Made by a program: the position numbers and the translations under genes
Source: Serratia proteamaculans
Lineage (GTDB): Bacteria > Pseudomonadota > Gammaproteobacteria > Enterobacterales > Enterobacteriaceae
NCBI RefSeq assembly: GCF_013337185.1
Contig: NZ_SWDE01000002.1
Span: forward strand, 124,001-188,000
Length of the DNA: 64,000 nucleotides
Direction: 5' to 3'
Shown: one piece after another, positions 37,875 to 46,316 of the stretch
How positions within the stretch are numbered: position 1 is the stretch's first letter
Layout: each line of letters starts with the position of its first letter
The notes under the pieces: model-generated
Databases searched by the model: none
What the model saw: the letters and a program-made list of their open reading frames with translations, nothing else
Told to the model about the DNA's origin: nothing

Positions 37875-38258
37875 ATTTAAGTGGCCCCACCAAAACATTA
37901 CTCAGACTAAAATAGTCAAGGTAGCATTACCAAATTGTCCTAGTGTAGTGACTTTCACCCATGCTTTATATTTAAAGAAATAAATCCAGCAGAGACAAAC
38001 GTATATGTCTGCAAAGTCATCTAAAAATTAATTTCATATATGTGAAGCCAAAGAATTTTTATCCCTAGACATGTAACGCCCTTGCAATTCAAATTACCGA
38101 AAAATGACCATTGTTATAATTAATGAAGATAAAAAATTCACAACAAAATTATTTCCTCGTAAATAACGATTTGAGACCATCCTCCCAAACAGAAATCTGG
38201 CAGATACAATGGATTAGTAAAAATTAAATATTTGTGGTGCGCCGTGGAGTGAATTAAA
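37875..38258 (+). other. Gap with a possible toxin tail
   Basis: AT-rich stretch without an intact gene. Bases 38123-38227 form a 34-codon frame ending ...NDLRPSSQTEIWQIQWISKN then TAA, 31 bp before a Tsi6-like immunity gene. Its position fits a leftover toxin C-terminus, but the frame is short and the call is weak. The remainder shows nothing I can support. Confidence 0.35.
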
Positions 38259-38639
38259 ATGAATACTAATTTAGATTACATAGATCGGGCACTTCGCTTG
38301 GCTAGAAAACGGCATGCGCATATTTTAAAAATACAAGGTGGCGAAACTCTCGAGCCCATGTACAACTCCATCGTTCAACAACTAATCTATCTACGCCGAG
38401 TCGTTATCGGTGAAGAAAAGAACAAAATCAAACTTTGGGAACTCACTTTCGGAATGTTTGCAACCAAAGAGTTTCAGGCGACAGATCCGATTTTTGAGGA
38501 TAGATTAGGCGATGCCTTCTATATTGCTTCTCAAATCAGAAAAGGGCTTAAAGTGCAATTACCTCACCAAGTAGATCCTAACTTCGTCACAAAACAACAA
38601 TCTCTCAAAGTTGCCTACCCTGACGATTTTGAAGACTAA
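38259..38639 (+). CDS. Tsi6-family immunity protein (copy 1)
   Basis: 126 residues. The pattern follows Tsi6 of Pseudomonas, the immunity protein against the NAD(P)-hydrolysing toxin Tse6: DYIDRALRLARKR at the start, IVQQLIYLRRVVIGE in the middle, then ELTFGMFATKEFQATDP and IASQIRKGLKVQLP. All helical and cytoplasmic. GTGGAGTGAATTAAA precedes the ATG. No matching toxin gene is left beside it. A second copy is at 42419 and a truncated third at 42841. The family call is from remembered Tsi6 motifs and is fairly secure. Confidence 0.82.
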   Translation: MNTNLDYIDRALRLARKRHAHILKIQGGETLEPMYNSIVQQLIYLRRVVIGEEKNKIKLWELTFGMFATKEFQATDPIFEDRLGDAFYIASQIRKGLKVQLPHQVDPNFVTKQQSLKVAYPDDFED

Positions 38640-38708
38640 AGCTGACTTGTTAATAATCCCGTAAACAGAAGTTTAATAGTTATTACTTTGTAAAATATAC
38701 CTATAAAA

Positions 38709-38996
38709 ATGAATAACAAAGATAGAGCAGTAAAAACAATAAAACAGACCATAATTGAACTTAAGGGTGTGATTATCACTAAAAATAATAAAATATTATC
38801 TGTGAGTTCACCGGAGCAAATAAATAATTTTATTATAATATTCGAACTTACGTTGCAAAACATACTGTCAGATAATATTCCCCCTAGAAATGAAAGGGCA
38901 TTAGGCATAGCAAATGTAGTAGCAGATCAATGGCCCTTTGATATTGAATTAGGGAGTTTGATTATTGAAACAGAACAAGCTTATAAAAAAATATGA
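38709..38996 (+). CDS. Hypothetical immunity-like protein
   Basis: 95 residues, AT-rich, soluble and helical. The C-terminal half (ERALGIANVVADQWPFDIEL, then GSLIIETEQAYKKI) is a pattern I associate with small proteins found behind Rhs and CDI toxins, but I cannot give a family number. It follows the Tsi6-like gene by 69 bp on the same strand. The weak ribosome site leaves the start a little uncertain. Confidence 0.6.
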   Translation: MNNKDRAVKTIKQTIIELKGVIITKNNKILSVSSPEQINNFIIIFELTLQNILSDNIPPRNERALGIANVVADQWPFDIELGSLIIETEQAYKKI

Positions 38997-39078
38997 CAAA
39001 TAGGACCGAATGAAACCAAGTGAAAACCCCGTCATTTTCTTAGTGTCTAATATGCCCCCCCTTTAGGATTAAATGTAA

Positions 39079-39120
39079 CTACGAACCGCTGGCTTGTACC
39101 TACGGCAGTCCGCAGAAACA
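39079..39120 (+). pseudogene. Short degenerate Rhs shell remnant
   Basis: TACGAACCGCTGGC and the following CGGCAGTCCGCAGAAACA resemble the rhs segment TATGAGCCGCTGGC...GGCGGGCCGCAGGCGCAG at about 35115-35157. Translation reads YEPLACTYGSPQKQ against YEPLARIDGGPQAQ. Too short for certainty, but it marks the same junction region used in the larger scrap at 36821. Confidence 0.45.
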
Positions 39121-39140
39121 AAATGCCAAAGGCGATAAAT

Positions 39141-40060
39141 ATGAAAAGTAAATTTTACTCATACGCGAAATCAACAGAATTTCAAGGGCATGAATTAGTA
39201 ATCATCAACAATTCCACAGAGGAAATAGTTTCTACATTTGACTTCGTCCCTACAGACTTCCCGAGGAAGACTATAATAAATGTTGAGTTTGTTGGCACAA
39301 TAAATAACAGTAGCGCCTGCTACAAAAATCAAAAAAAGAAAAAACACCTAACTAAATTAATTACATTAGAAAAAAACAGCAGTCTAATAATAAAATCCGG
39401 GTCGATTAAACATTCGATGGATGACTTAAATTTAGAATGCGGCGAACATGAGTTAAATATATATCACTTTATAGACACTCCATTAATTGCGAAAGAAGAA
39501 TCACAACCTTCACGGTTAGAATTAATTAAAAATTCAGAAATATTTAATATTTACATAATAATTAGCAAAGAACATGGTGGTCAGTTAAGCGAAGTTAAAA
39601 AAATGAGTTTTTACGAAAGCTATGGTGAGCTTGGTTTCTTAGTCACTGATATTGAACGCATGTCAAAATTCATAAAAGAATCAACAAGAGTCATTGATAA
39701 TGACCTATTCAAAGAGTTCACCACTACGGAGTTAGCATCGGAGTTATTTGACAATGGAATTATGATGTTATGTTGGGGCATAAAACATCATACATTGGTC
39801 AGTATAAATTTAGTTAGGAAATTCAAGAGGCTAGTATAATACCTGGGAACGCCTTATCAGATTGGGCATTATGCTGTGAAAAAAACTGGCCAAAACTAAA
39901 GATAAGTGGAGAAAGTGAGTTCGCTTCTATTGAACTTCATATAATTGATGCTTTATATCAAAACACCAATTCTGGGCATCCCATTCCAACCTTTTTTATT
40001 AGCAGAGATACGCAAAACAATGGTCTAATTAGTCCATTATTATACTCGAAAATATTATAA
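39141..40060 (+). pseudogene. Frameshifted gene of unknown function
   Basis: The first frame codes for 232 residues from ATG 39141 and stops at 39839. The minus-one frame then stays open from about 39818 to TAA 40058, coding EIQEASIIPGNALSDWALCC, then EKNWPKLKISGESEF and a plausible soluble end (PIPTFFISRDTQNNGLISPL). The join lies around 39810-39820 (GTTAGGAAATTC). Restored, the protein would have about 305 residues: a beta-rich N-terminus and a mixed C-terminus. Unknown family; perhaps an immunity or toxin-linked protein. A strong terminator follows 8 bp later, which fits one original gene. Confidence 0.65.
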
Positions 40061-40067
40061 CCGTGAA

Positions 40068-40110
40068 AGAGAACCCATTTTAATCAGCCTTTATAATAGG
40101 TTCTCTTTTT
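40068..40110 (+). terminator. Intrinsic terminator
   Basis: Stem AGAGAACC (40068-40075) with GGTTCTCT (40099-40106), then TTTT. It ends the transcript of the frameshifted gene before it. Confidence 0.7.
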
Positions 40111-40127
40111 AAGTTGGGAGTATGATT

Positions 40128-40577
40128 ATGAAGTTCCACTGTGACACTGGTATTTTTAATTTAAGTAGCAATTTAACCCTGTCGCCTAAAATGAGAAAGG
40201 AAGAGATATTAGCTCAAAATGTTGTTTGGGAGGAATGGTTTCCAATAATAGATGGCGTTGCATTTAATTATCGCACAGTCATTGACTTGAAGGGTGTTAA
40301 TGACAATGAGAAAATAACAGTAATAATAAACCTTAATGGTACATCGCTGAGTAACTCCTCATTAAAAAGTTGGTTGTGTGCCCCAACACATGAATTTTCA
40401 GGAGTACAAACAAAACCAGAAGGTAAGATTACTAAAAATCTTCGAACTTGGTTTAAGTCGAAAACATCCACTTCCCTGCCTGCCAATGGGAACTGGGGAA
40501 GTATTGATGCTGCATACGACCCACATAATCAAACAGCTGAAATCGTATGTATTTACACCAAGAATAACAATTATTAA
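40128..40577 (+). CDS. Immunity-like protein, paralogue of 43025
   Basis: 149 residues. ATG 40128 is chosen over 40122 because the GGGAG at 40116-40120 is then 7 bp away. Soluble alpha/beta protein. It shares a clear C-terminal block with the protein at 43025: GVQTKPEGKITKNLRTWF here, GVQNKPEGKVTARLRKWF there, followed by IDAAYDPHNQTAEIVCIY and IDASYDPWNSVGMIVCNY. The two are divergent duplicates, as expected of immunity genes tracking related toxins. Family not named. Confidence 0.7.
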   Translation: MKFHCDTGIFNLSSNLTLSPKMRKEEILAQNVVWEEWFPIIDGVAFNYRTVIDLKGVNDNEKITVIINLNGTSLSNSSLKSWLCAPTHEFSGVQTKPEGKITKNLRTWFKSKTSTSLPANGNWGSIDAAYDPHNQTAEIVCIYTKNNNY

Positions 40578-40948
40578 TAATAAGAAAAGTATTATAATAA
40601 CACACAACAAAAAACAAGAATTTTAGACTATGACAATAGCCAATCTCGACATGCAAGATAAAAAACCTCCTTGAGCTAATATATAATTAGCATTTTTAGC
40701 CAGCCCGAACTCGCTGGAAAAACCTTAAACGAGGCTCCTATCGTTGGTTATGTGATTAATATATAGATCAGGCTATTGTAGATAGTCTTCACTAAAATAA
40801 CCCTGAAAAAATTTGCGAGTTTTACCATAGGCAACGAAGTTTGGAGTTATTTTCAATGATTTCCTTCGACAATTAATAGTGCATCGAAGTGACCCCATAA
40901 CTGGAGCATAAGTGTTATAAAAACCACCAATATATTAAGAGGGTTATT
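40578..40948 (+). other. Gap with toxin-tail scrap D
   Basis: No intact gene. At 40698-40766 a frame reads SQPELAGKTLNEAPIVGYVI then NI and a stop. A degraded relative of this DNA lies at 36777-36821 (CCAGCCC..., translating TPPKEAPVIGK in one frame), directly before the Rhs scrap. So the same end-of-toxin or linker piece has been copied twice in the island. The rest is AT-rich and featureless. Confidence 0.4.
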
Positions 40949-41221
40949 ATGGATGACATTCCTGTATTGGAAAAGCTAAGAGAGATCATCAACGCCTTGG
41001 AAAAGGAAAATAACAACAACCTTGAAAATATAACAAATGAATACAGAAAAACAATTTCAGAAATAGTCAACGGAACGCTTAGTTATAACCTAATACACAA
41101 CTCCGTAAAAGCTTACCTGGAAATATATAATGATTATGACAATCCATTACTATACACAATGTCTGATGCTGAAGAGCTAGTCTCCCGGCACTTAGATTCA
41201 ATGAGCACTAAAACACCTTAA
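40949..41221 (+). CDS. Hypothetical immunity-like protein
   Basis: 90 residues, helical, acidic, soluble. AGAGGG is 6-7 bp before the ATG, a good ribosome site. Sequence features: EKLREIINALEKENNNNLEN, then SVKAYLEIYNDYDNPLLYTM. No family recognised. Its setting between toxin scraps suggests an orphan immunity gene. Confidence 0.62.
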   Translation: MDDIPVLEKLREIINALEKENNNNLENITNEYRKTISEIVNGTLSYNLIHNSVKAYLEIYNDYDNPLLYTMSDAEELVSRHLDSMSTKTP

Positions 41222-41357
41222 TGGATAGATATAATTTATTATTAGCATGCAACACGCAGCCTTACCTTCCACCATAAAATATAACTCAAATAAAAAATCA
41301 ATTTTCATTAAACATTAATAACCGCAGTGATCACCACACCAAGAAAACCATTGGCAC

Positions 41358-41831
41358 ATGAATATAATAACGTTTGACTTTGATACAGGCTATCTATTTG
41401 TTAACAAACATTTACTAACCATTTCCAGTTATGACTCTTTTATCAGCTCTGAACTTTTTGTTAAGACCAGGGGGATTGAAAAATCCGGAGCATATTACTT
41501 TAATCTTCCCAATGTAGAGTGGATGGGAGAATTATTTTTCATGGAAATAAGACCATCAATAGGTCATTTTTCTCCTTGTATTTTCTTAATCAGTAGAACT
41601 GGGGATTTTTTCAACTCACTTAGTTCATGGGAGAAAAGAGCAGACCTTAGTGGTTTGAAAAATGAAGAAGAAAGGATGATAAATTGGGTACGGAGCAACA
41701 AAGAAAATGGGGATGAGAGAGTGATCACCCAGCCCTCCTATGGAGTTCAATGGGTATATACTTGGGGCGATATCGCTGTACAGTCCAATGCTCAGACTTT
41801 TGACTGTGGAATATACATCACATGGCCATGA
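41358..41831 (+). CDS. Hypothetical immunity-like protein
   Basis: 157 residues, beta-rich, Trp- and Phe-rich, without signal or membrane segment. It opens NIITFDFDTGYLFVN and ends QSNAQTFDCGIYITWP. The layout (short N-terminal strands, central SLSSWEKRADLSGLKNEEER, C-terminal strands) is loosely like the pair at 40128 and 43025 and may be a distant relative. No family name is possible. Confidence 0.62.
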   Translation: MNIITFDFDTGYLFVNKHLLTISSYDSFISSELFVKTRGIEKSGAYYFNLPNVEWMGELFFMEIRPSIGHFSPCIFLISRTGDFFNSLSSWEKRADLSGLKNEEERMINWVRSNKENGDERVITQPSYGVQWVYTWGDIAVQSNAQTFDCGIYITWP

Positions 41832-41897
41832 AATTACTCCATACGGTAAAAGTATATTTTAAAGAAAACATCACCACAGAAGTGAATAAAAATTAAC

Positions 41898-42320
41898 GTG
41901 ATTATTGATTTTGAAAGAAAATACAGCAGCATCGAATACGACAGAGTTAACAATCCAAATAGTCTTAGCGTACTTAAACCATTACCAGATAGTTTTTCAT
42001 GGTCATATAACGGAGTAAGCCATCAACGGGAAAATAGTGATAAAGTTATCCCATTGCTTTTAAAAGATGCTAATGCCATCGCTGTCGTCGAAGCTCCTTT
42101 TGATAAGAACAAAAACGCAGCATTTATACTCAACCCAGACAATAGTATAATGTGGGATATTAGTGATATCTATAGAAAAATGATGACCGTTGATTTCTTC
42201 TCAGACGTTTACTATGTGAATAATGAGCTATTTTATTTTTTACATAGTAATGGGAAAGATTTTAGATTTTCTTTTGACATTAAAACCGGCCTATGTGGAA
42301 AATTAACCCCCAGTTACTAG
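41898..42320 (+). CDS. Hypothetical immunity-like protein
   Basis: 140 residues from GTG 41898; no better ATG nearby keeps the N-terminus (VIIDFERKYSSIEYD). Mixed alpha/beta, Asp/Asn/Tyr-rich, soluble (LFYFLHSNGKDFRFSFDIKT at the end). It may be another orphan immunity protein; family unknown. Spacing to the previous gene is 66 bp. Confidence 0.58.
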   Translation: MIIDFERKYSSIEYDRVNNPNSLSVLKPLPDSFSWSYNGVSHQRENSDKVIPLLLKDANAIAVVEAPFDKNKNAAFILNPDNSIMWDISDIYRKMMTVDFFSDVYYVNNELFYFLHSNGKDFRFSFDIKTGLCGKLTPSY

Positions 42321-42418
42321 AATCAGCCACTCCGCACTATAATCACCCGAAGCTATTGACATGTGTCATTTTAAAATTCTTAATCGGGGTATTTAAAAAT
42401 TATGATAGATCATGAGAA

Positions 42419-42805
42419 ATGATTAATGACACGGCTATTGATTACATAAATAGAGCGTTGGCTTTAGCGAGGGTTCGTCATGCTGAAATTTTAGCCGCCA
42501 AAAACAATGAAGGCTTAGAACCTATGTATAATTCTATAGTACAACAGCTAATCTACTTGAAGAACGTTGTAACTGGACAAGAAAAGGACAAAAGTAAGCT
42601 TAAAGAATTCACAATGGGTTTGTATGCGGCAAAAGAATTTGAAGCATCCGACCCAGTGTTTGCCGATCGAATTTTTAGTGCATCTTTCATAGCACACCAA
42701 ATAAGAAAGGGATTGAAAATAAAACTACCACATGAAGTGGAATCTGATTACTACGAAAGGCAGAAAAAACTAAGAAATGAACATCCTAATGATTTTCATA
42801 GTTAA
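42419..42805 (+). CDS. Tsi6-family immunity protein (copy 2)
   Basis: 128 residues, about half identical to copy 1 at 38259: AIDYINRALALARVRHAEIL, then YNSIVQQLIYLKNVV, FTMGLYAAKEFEASDP and IAHQIRKGLKIKLPHEV. Tsi6 proteins block NAD(P)-degrading Tse6-type toxins. There is no Tse6-type gene next to it. The ribosome site is weak. Copy 3, truncated, follows at 42841, so this looks like a tandem duplication. Confidence 0.82.
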   Translation: MINDTAIDYINRALALARVRHAEILAAKNNEGLEPMYNSIVQQLIYLKNVVTGQEKDKSKLKEFTMGLYAAKEFEASDPVFADRIFSASFIAHQIRKGLKIKLPHEVESDYYERQKKLRNEHPNDFHS

Positions 42806-42840
42806 TATTAGCCAGTAACCAACAACACAAATAAACCATA

Positions 42841-42978
42841 ATGCATAAAGCAACCATTGATTATCTAAACGAGGCTTTGTTGATTATCAAGCAAAGACAG
42901 ACCAAACCACCAAAGATAGGCAAAAATTTCAGAGATAGTGCTATTTGTATTATGACAAGCATAGCACACCTACCATAA
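42841..42978 (+). pseudogene. Tsi6-like immunity gene, truncated (copy 3)
   Basis: A 45-codon frame, ATG 42841 to TAA 42976-42978. It begins HKATIDYLNEALLIIKQRQ and continues RDSAICIMTSIAHLP, aligning with the first two helices of the Tsi6 copies (IDYINRALALARVRH, then NSIVQQLIYLKN). The remaining two thirds of the family are missing, so it is a decayed or cut copy in tandem with 42419. Confidence 0.65.
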
Positions 42979-43024
42979 TCTGATTATTACCGGCCTCCTC
43001 TCTGCTGAATCAGAGTTATTGAAC

Positions 43025-43510
43025 ATGAATATAATCTTCGATACTAGAAATATTATTATTAATAATGAAATCATTTTATCTAAAACTCAAAAAAGGAAAA
43101 ATATAATTACAAAAAATCAAAGATGGGAGGACTGGTTGAGAAATGGTAATAACGAAGTTGTCTCATATAGAATTAAATTAAACAGCAAAGGTAGTAATTA
43201 TGGTAATGTTTACTTAATTACTACATTCACTAGCCCTATCAATGATGCGTCGTTATTATGCTCATGGTTTCTCGCTCCTGAAAATTTAATTGAAGGAGTA
43301 CAAAACAAACCGGAAGGAAAAGTAACAGCACGATTGAGAAAATGGTTTTTTGAAAAAACAAAAGAAAAACTACCTATAGGTAATGATTCGGAATACATTG
43401 ACGCTTCTTATGATCCATGGAACAGTGTTGGCATGATAGTTTGTAATTACAGATCAGGCTTCAAAAATGATAAAGATTGGAAAGAATTTCGAAAAAACAA
43501 TAAATTCTAG
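43025..43510 (+). CDS. Immunity-like protein, paralogue of 40128
   Basis: 161 residues from ATG 43025 (a TTG two codons upstream is less likely). Shares the GVQNKPEGKVTARLRKWFFE and YIDASYDPWNSVGMIVCNY blocks with the protein at 40128. It is longer by a charged tail (KNDKDWKEFRKNNKF). Soluble, AT-rich gene. Function unknown; setting and duplication argue for immunity. Confidence 0.7.
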   Translation: MNIIFDTRNIIINNEIILSKTQKRKNIITKNQRWEDWLRNGNNEVVSYRIKLNSKGSNYGNVYLITTFTSPINDASLLCSWFLAPENLIEGVQNKPEGKVTARLRKWFFEKTKEKLPIGNDSEYIDASYDPWNSVGMIVCNYRSGFKNDKDWKEFRKNNKF

Positions 43511-43666
43511 TCACCACCTGGCAAAGAAACAATCCTATTTAGGATGATTAAAAATGAAATAGCTAACAGGTATAAACGATGGTCAACTTTTCAGCTAAGT
43601 CAGAAGGTACATTCTTGCATAACAAACTCCACCAGAAATAAGAGTCATGATAATTATGGAGTATTT

Positions 43667-44758
43667 ATGATCGACTTATATGAAGACACTTGGACATTAC
43701 AACTTTATGCTCAACGTTACAGAGGGTTATCCCCGAAGAACTCACGCGAGCTACAATTGAGAATGGAATATGACCCTTTAAAGCCCAATTTGCCTACATC
43801 TGGAGAAGAGCAGAATAGCAAGCCAGAATGGCTCAATACACCTCCCAGCTTAATTCCAGAAAGCGAATCACTAGATAAAGCCAAAGGTGCTTTAGTCGGT
43901 TTAGCTATAGGGGATGCTATCGGCACCACTCTTGAGTTTCTTCCTCGAGATAAGCTTCATGTTAACGATATGGCGGGTGGCGGCCCATTCAGGTTACAAC
44001 CAGGCGAGTGGACAGACGATACCTCAATGGCTCTTTGTTTGGCAGAGAGTTATATTTCAGCAGGCCGTTTAGATATTACTTTATTCCGCGAAAAATTAGT
44101 TCGCTGGTATCGCTATGGAGAAAACAGCTCAAACGGACGATGTTTTGATATAGGAAATACAACCAGGCATGCTTTGGAACAATATTTAAAACACGGGGAG
44201 AGTTGGTTTGGGAATACAGAGCCTGAAACTGCTGGTAATGCTGCAATAATACGGCAGGCTCCCACATCGATTTTCAGAAGGAAATCACTACAACGAACAT
44301 TTGCAGACTCAGACTCACAAAGCATGGCAACCCACTGCGCACCTGAATCTATGGCCAGCTGCCAATTTTTAGGTTTTATACTAAATTATCTAATTAATGG
44401 AAGCAGCAGAGAGAAAGCTTTCTCACCACACGTCATGCCACTTCCGGTTAGAGTTCTATTAATAAATGCTGGCGAATACAAGGAAAAAAAACGTGCCGAA
44501 ATTCGTTCAAGTGGGTATGTAATAGACACTTTAGAAGCAGCCATGTGGGCGGTGTGGAATACCGATAACTTCCGCGATGCTATTTTACTAGCAGCAAACC
44601 TGGGTGATGATGCTGACAGTGTAGCCGCTACAACGGGACAAATAGCAGGAGCACTATATGGATATTCAAGCATCCCAAAACCATGGCTTGATAAGCTAGT
44701 CCAACAAGAAAGAATATCTAATCTTGCTGAAGAGTTATTTCATACAGCTCCCGAATAA
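43667..44758 (+). CDS. ADP-ribosylglycohydrolase immunity protein, Tri1-like
   Basis: 363 residues from ATG 43667, which has GGAG 5 bp upstream; an in-frame ATG at 43544 would add 41 AT-rich residues of doubtful value. The ARH (DraG) fold is plain: GLAIGDAIGTTLEF, EWTDDTSMALCLAES, SSNGRCFDIGNTTRHAL, and GDDADSVAATTGQIAGALYG hold the two-metal acidic residues. About 75 residues precede the fold. This matches Tri1 of S. proteamaculans, which removes ADP-ribose from FtsZ and also plugs the toxin Tre1 with its N-terminal extension. No Tre1-type toxin is beside it, so it is an orphan here. Higher GC than its neighbours. Confidence 0.85.
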   Translation: MIDLYEDTWTLQLYAQRYRGLSPKNSRELQLRMEYDPLKPNLPTSGEEQNSKPEWLNTPPSLIPESESLDKAKGALVGLAIGDAIGTTLEFLPRDKLHVNDMAGGGPFRLQPGEWTDDTSMALCLAESYISAGRLDITLFREKLVRWYRYGENSSNGRCFDIGNTTRHALEQYLKHGESWFGNTEPETAGNAAIIRQAPTSIFRRKSLQRTFADSDSQSMATHCAPESMASCQFLGFILNYLINGSSREKAFSPHVMPLPVRVLLINAGEYKEKKRAEIRSSGYVIDTLEAAMWAVWNTDNFRDAILLAANLGDDADSVAATTGQIAGALYGYSSIPKPWLDKLVQQERISNLAEELFHTAPE

Positions 44759-44812
44759 GATTTTTAGAAGAGCAGAAAACCTCATTACATTAGTAAATGA
44801 CTCAGTAAATTC

Positions 44813-44832
44813 AAGCCTCTAAAAAAGGCTTA
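44813..44832 (+). terminator. Weak hairpin after the Tri1-like gene
   Basis: AAGCCT and AGGCTT separated by an A-rich loop, 55 bp after the stop. There is no T run behind it, so it is at best a weak terminator or an RNA-stabilising hairpin. Confidence 0.35.
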
Positions 44833-44935
44833 AATCTTTGCTTGAGAATGATTTAAATTAAATATAAAAGCCAAAAGAAATCACACCAAATCCATTACAG
44901 CAAACTAAAAAAGTCATTTCTGACACAGGATTAAA

Positions 44936-45163
44936 ATGAAAATAATCGGGACAATCTCATATATAAAGATAGAGATAGACGGTCGGACAATAAAAATACC
45001 CGGGGAAATGATAGTCGGTGGGTTTGTTGCGCACAAGGAAGGAATGAAAAAATGGGAATCACCTCACAACAATGAGGAACTATCAGAAGAAATGAAGCAT
45101 GAAATAATAAATAAAGTAATAGAGAAGACTAAAAATACACACATGGTTATTAGTTTTGAATAA
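44936..45163 (+). CDS. Imm74-like immunity protein
   Basis: 75 residues. The order ISYIKIEIDGRTIKIPGEM, GGFVAHKEGMKKWESP, IINKVIEKTKN and HMVISFE is the pattern I know from the Imm74 family, small immunity proteins beside Rhs and other polymorphic toxins. An AGGA site lies 6-7 bp before the ATG. No toxin gene is nearby. The assignment is from memory of the family pattern. Confidence 0.65.
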   Translation: MKIIGTISYIKIEIDGRTIKIPGEMIVGGFVAHKEGMKKWESPHNNEELSEEMKHEIINKVIEKTKNTHMVISFE

Positions 45164-45459
45164 AAACCATGAATTAAATATTAAAATTAAGTTACACGAT
45201 AGGATTACAAAACACAGAAAATAATACATTGATTTTAAAGTGAAAAATAAATATGCATTACACATTTAATTTACATTAACTTCATCATGTACTCAGTCAT
45301 CTATGAATTTATCATACAATCTATTTCCAGTAATTCCCATATATGACCTTGGACAGATTTTTTAGGTAACCGTCTTAAATTCCCGAAGCCATCATCAATA
45401 CCAAAGACTTTGTGAAAGGTAAAGATTAAGAAGTCATTGATATGTTCACAGGAAAAATC

Positions 45460-45726
45460 ATGATAAATTTAGTAATGGTAGACTCGAGCCCTTGGGATTT
45501 CACTTTATACAAAAGTGAAACTGGGGAGTATATTATTGAAATCATGTTCTCTGAAGGAGAGTATAAAATAGATGTCGCTCGGTATTACCACTTAACACAT
45601 GATATTGATCTATTGAATATAAACCACACTACTCTAACTGAGCTATCGAAAAAAATAAGGAACTCTCCATCAAATTATGAAGAGAAAGAAATACAACCAG
45701 GAGATATAAAAGTGACACACAGATAA
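45460..45726 (+). CDS. Immunity-like protein, paralogue of 45909
   Basis: 88 residues from ATG 45460 (ACAGGA 7 bp upstream); ATG 45442 is possible but poorly placed. It pairs with the protein at 45909: WDFTLYKSETGEYIIEIMF and LTELSKKIRNSPSNYEEKEI here, YYSIYSVDDKFAVSVVFF and VYSLVEKIRLTPDKYKDREL there. So these are tandem, strongly diverged copies. Soluble; function unknown, immunity suspected. Confidence 0.65.
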   Translation: MINLVMVDSSPWDFTLYKSETGEYIIEIMFSEGEYKIDVARYYHLTHDIDLLNINHTTLTELSKKIRNSPSNYEEKEIQPGDIKVTHR

Positions 45727-45908
45727 CAATTCAAATAAATACAACGTATCTACAATTGAAAACATAACAATAAATTTAAAAGCACTATATTATAGTAACA
45801 AGTAGATATAGAAACACCACTCTAAAGGTGGCATTAAAAGCATTAGCCACTTAAGATAAAAGTAATTACTGAAATTTATTTCATTTTCAACACCAGAGTG
45901 ACGCATGA

Positions 45909-46223
45909 ATGAAAGTAAAATTACTTTATATCAGTAAGTTTTATTACAGCATATATTCAGTTGATGATAAATTTGCTGTGTCAGTAGTATTCTTTAACTC
46001 ATACATAGATGCATCAAAGGAATCTTGGTTAACAGAAGACGATATTGAAAAATATAAAACGTGCGGAGAAGTATATTCCCTTGTAGAAAAAATAAGATTA
46101 ACCCCAGACAAATACAAAGATAGAGAACTACCGGAGAATATCAGTTCCATTATATCGAAATTGAATACAAACCCCATATTTACACAGCAAGATGAGATTT
46201 ATGACAGACGGATTACTTCATAA
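45909..46223 (+). CDS. Immunity-like protein, paralogue of 45460
   Basis: 104 residues from ATG 45909. Paralogue of the previous gene by the shared strand pattern and the K-I-R-x-x-P-x-x-Y-x-x-[KR]-E motif. It has an extra C-terminal tail (PIFTQQDEIYDRRITS). No signal or membrane segment. Duplication with quick divergence is typical for immunity genes. Confidence 0.65.
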   Translation: MKVKLLYISKFYYSIYSVDDKFAVSVVFFNSYIDASKESWLTEDDIEKYKTCGEVYSLVEKIRLTPDKYKDRELPENISSIISKLNTNPIFTQQDEIYDRRITS

Positions 46224-46316
46224 ACAACCAATTTAGTATGACTATAGTAGTTAATTAAGGTTTTTTTGTTGAGAGATTTTATATTTACACTGAAGGCAAC
46301 GTATATAACATATTGA

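Noticed and set aside
43544-43666. 41-residue N-terminal extension of the Tri1-like protein
   Set aside because: There is no spaced ribosome site for the upstream ATG, while ATG 43667 has GGAG; the shorter form also fits the length I recall for Tri1.
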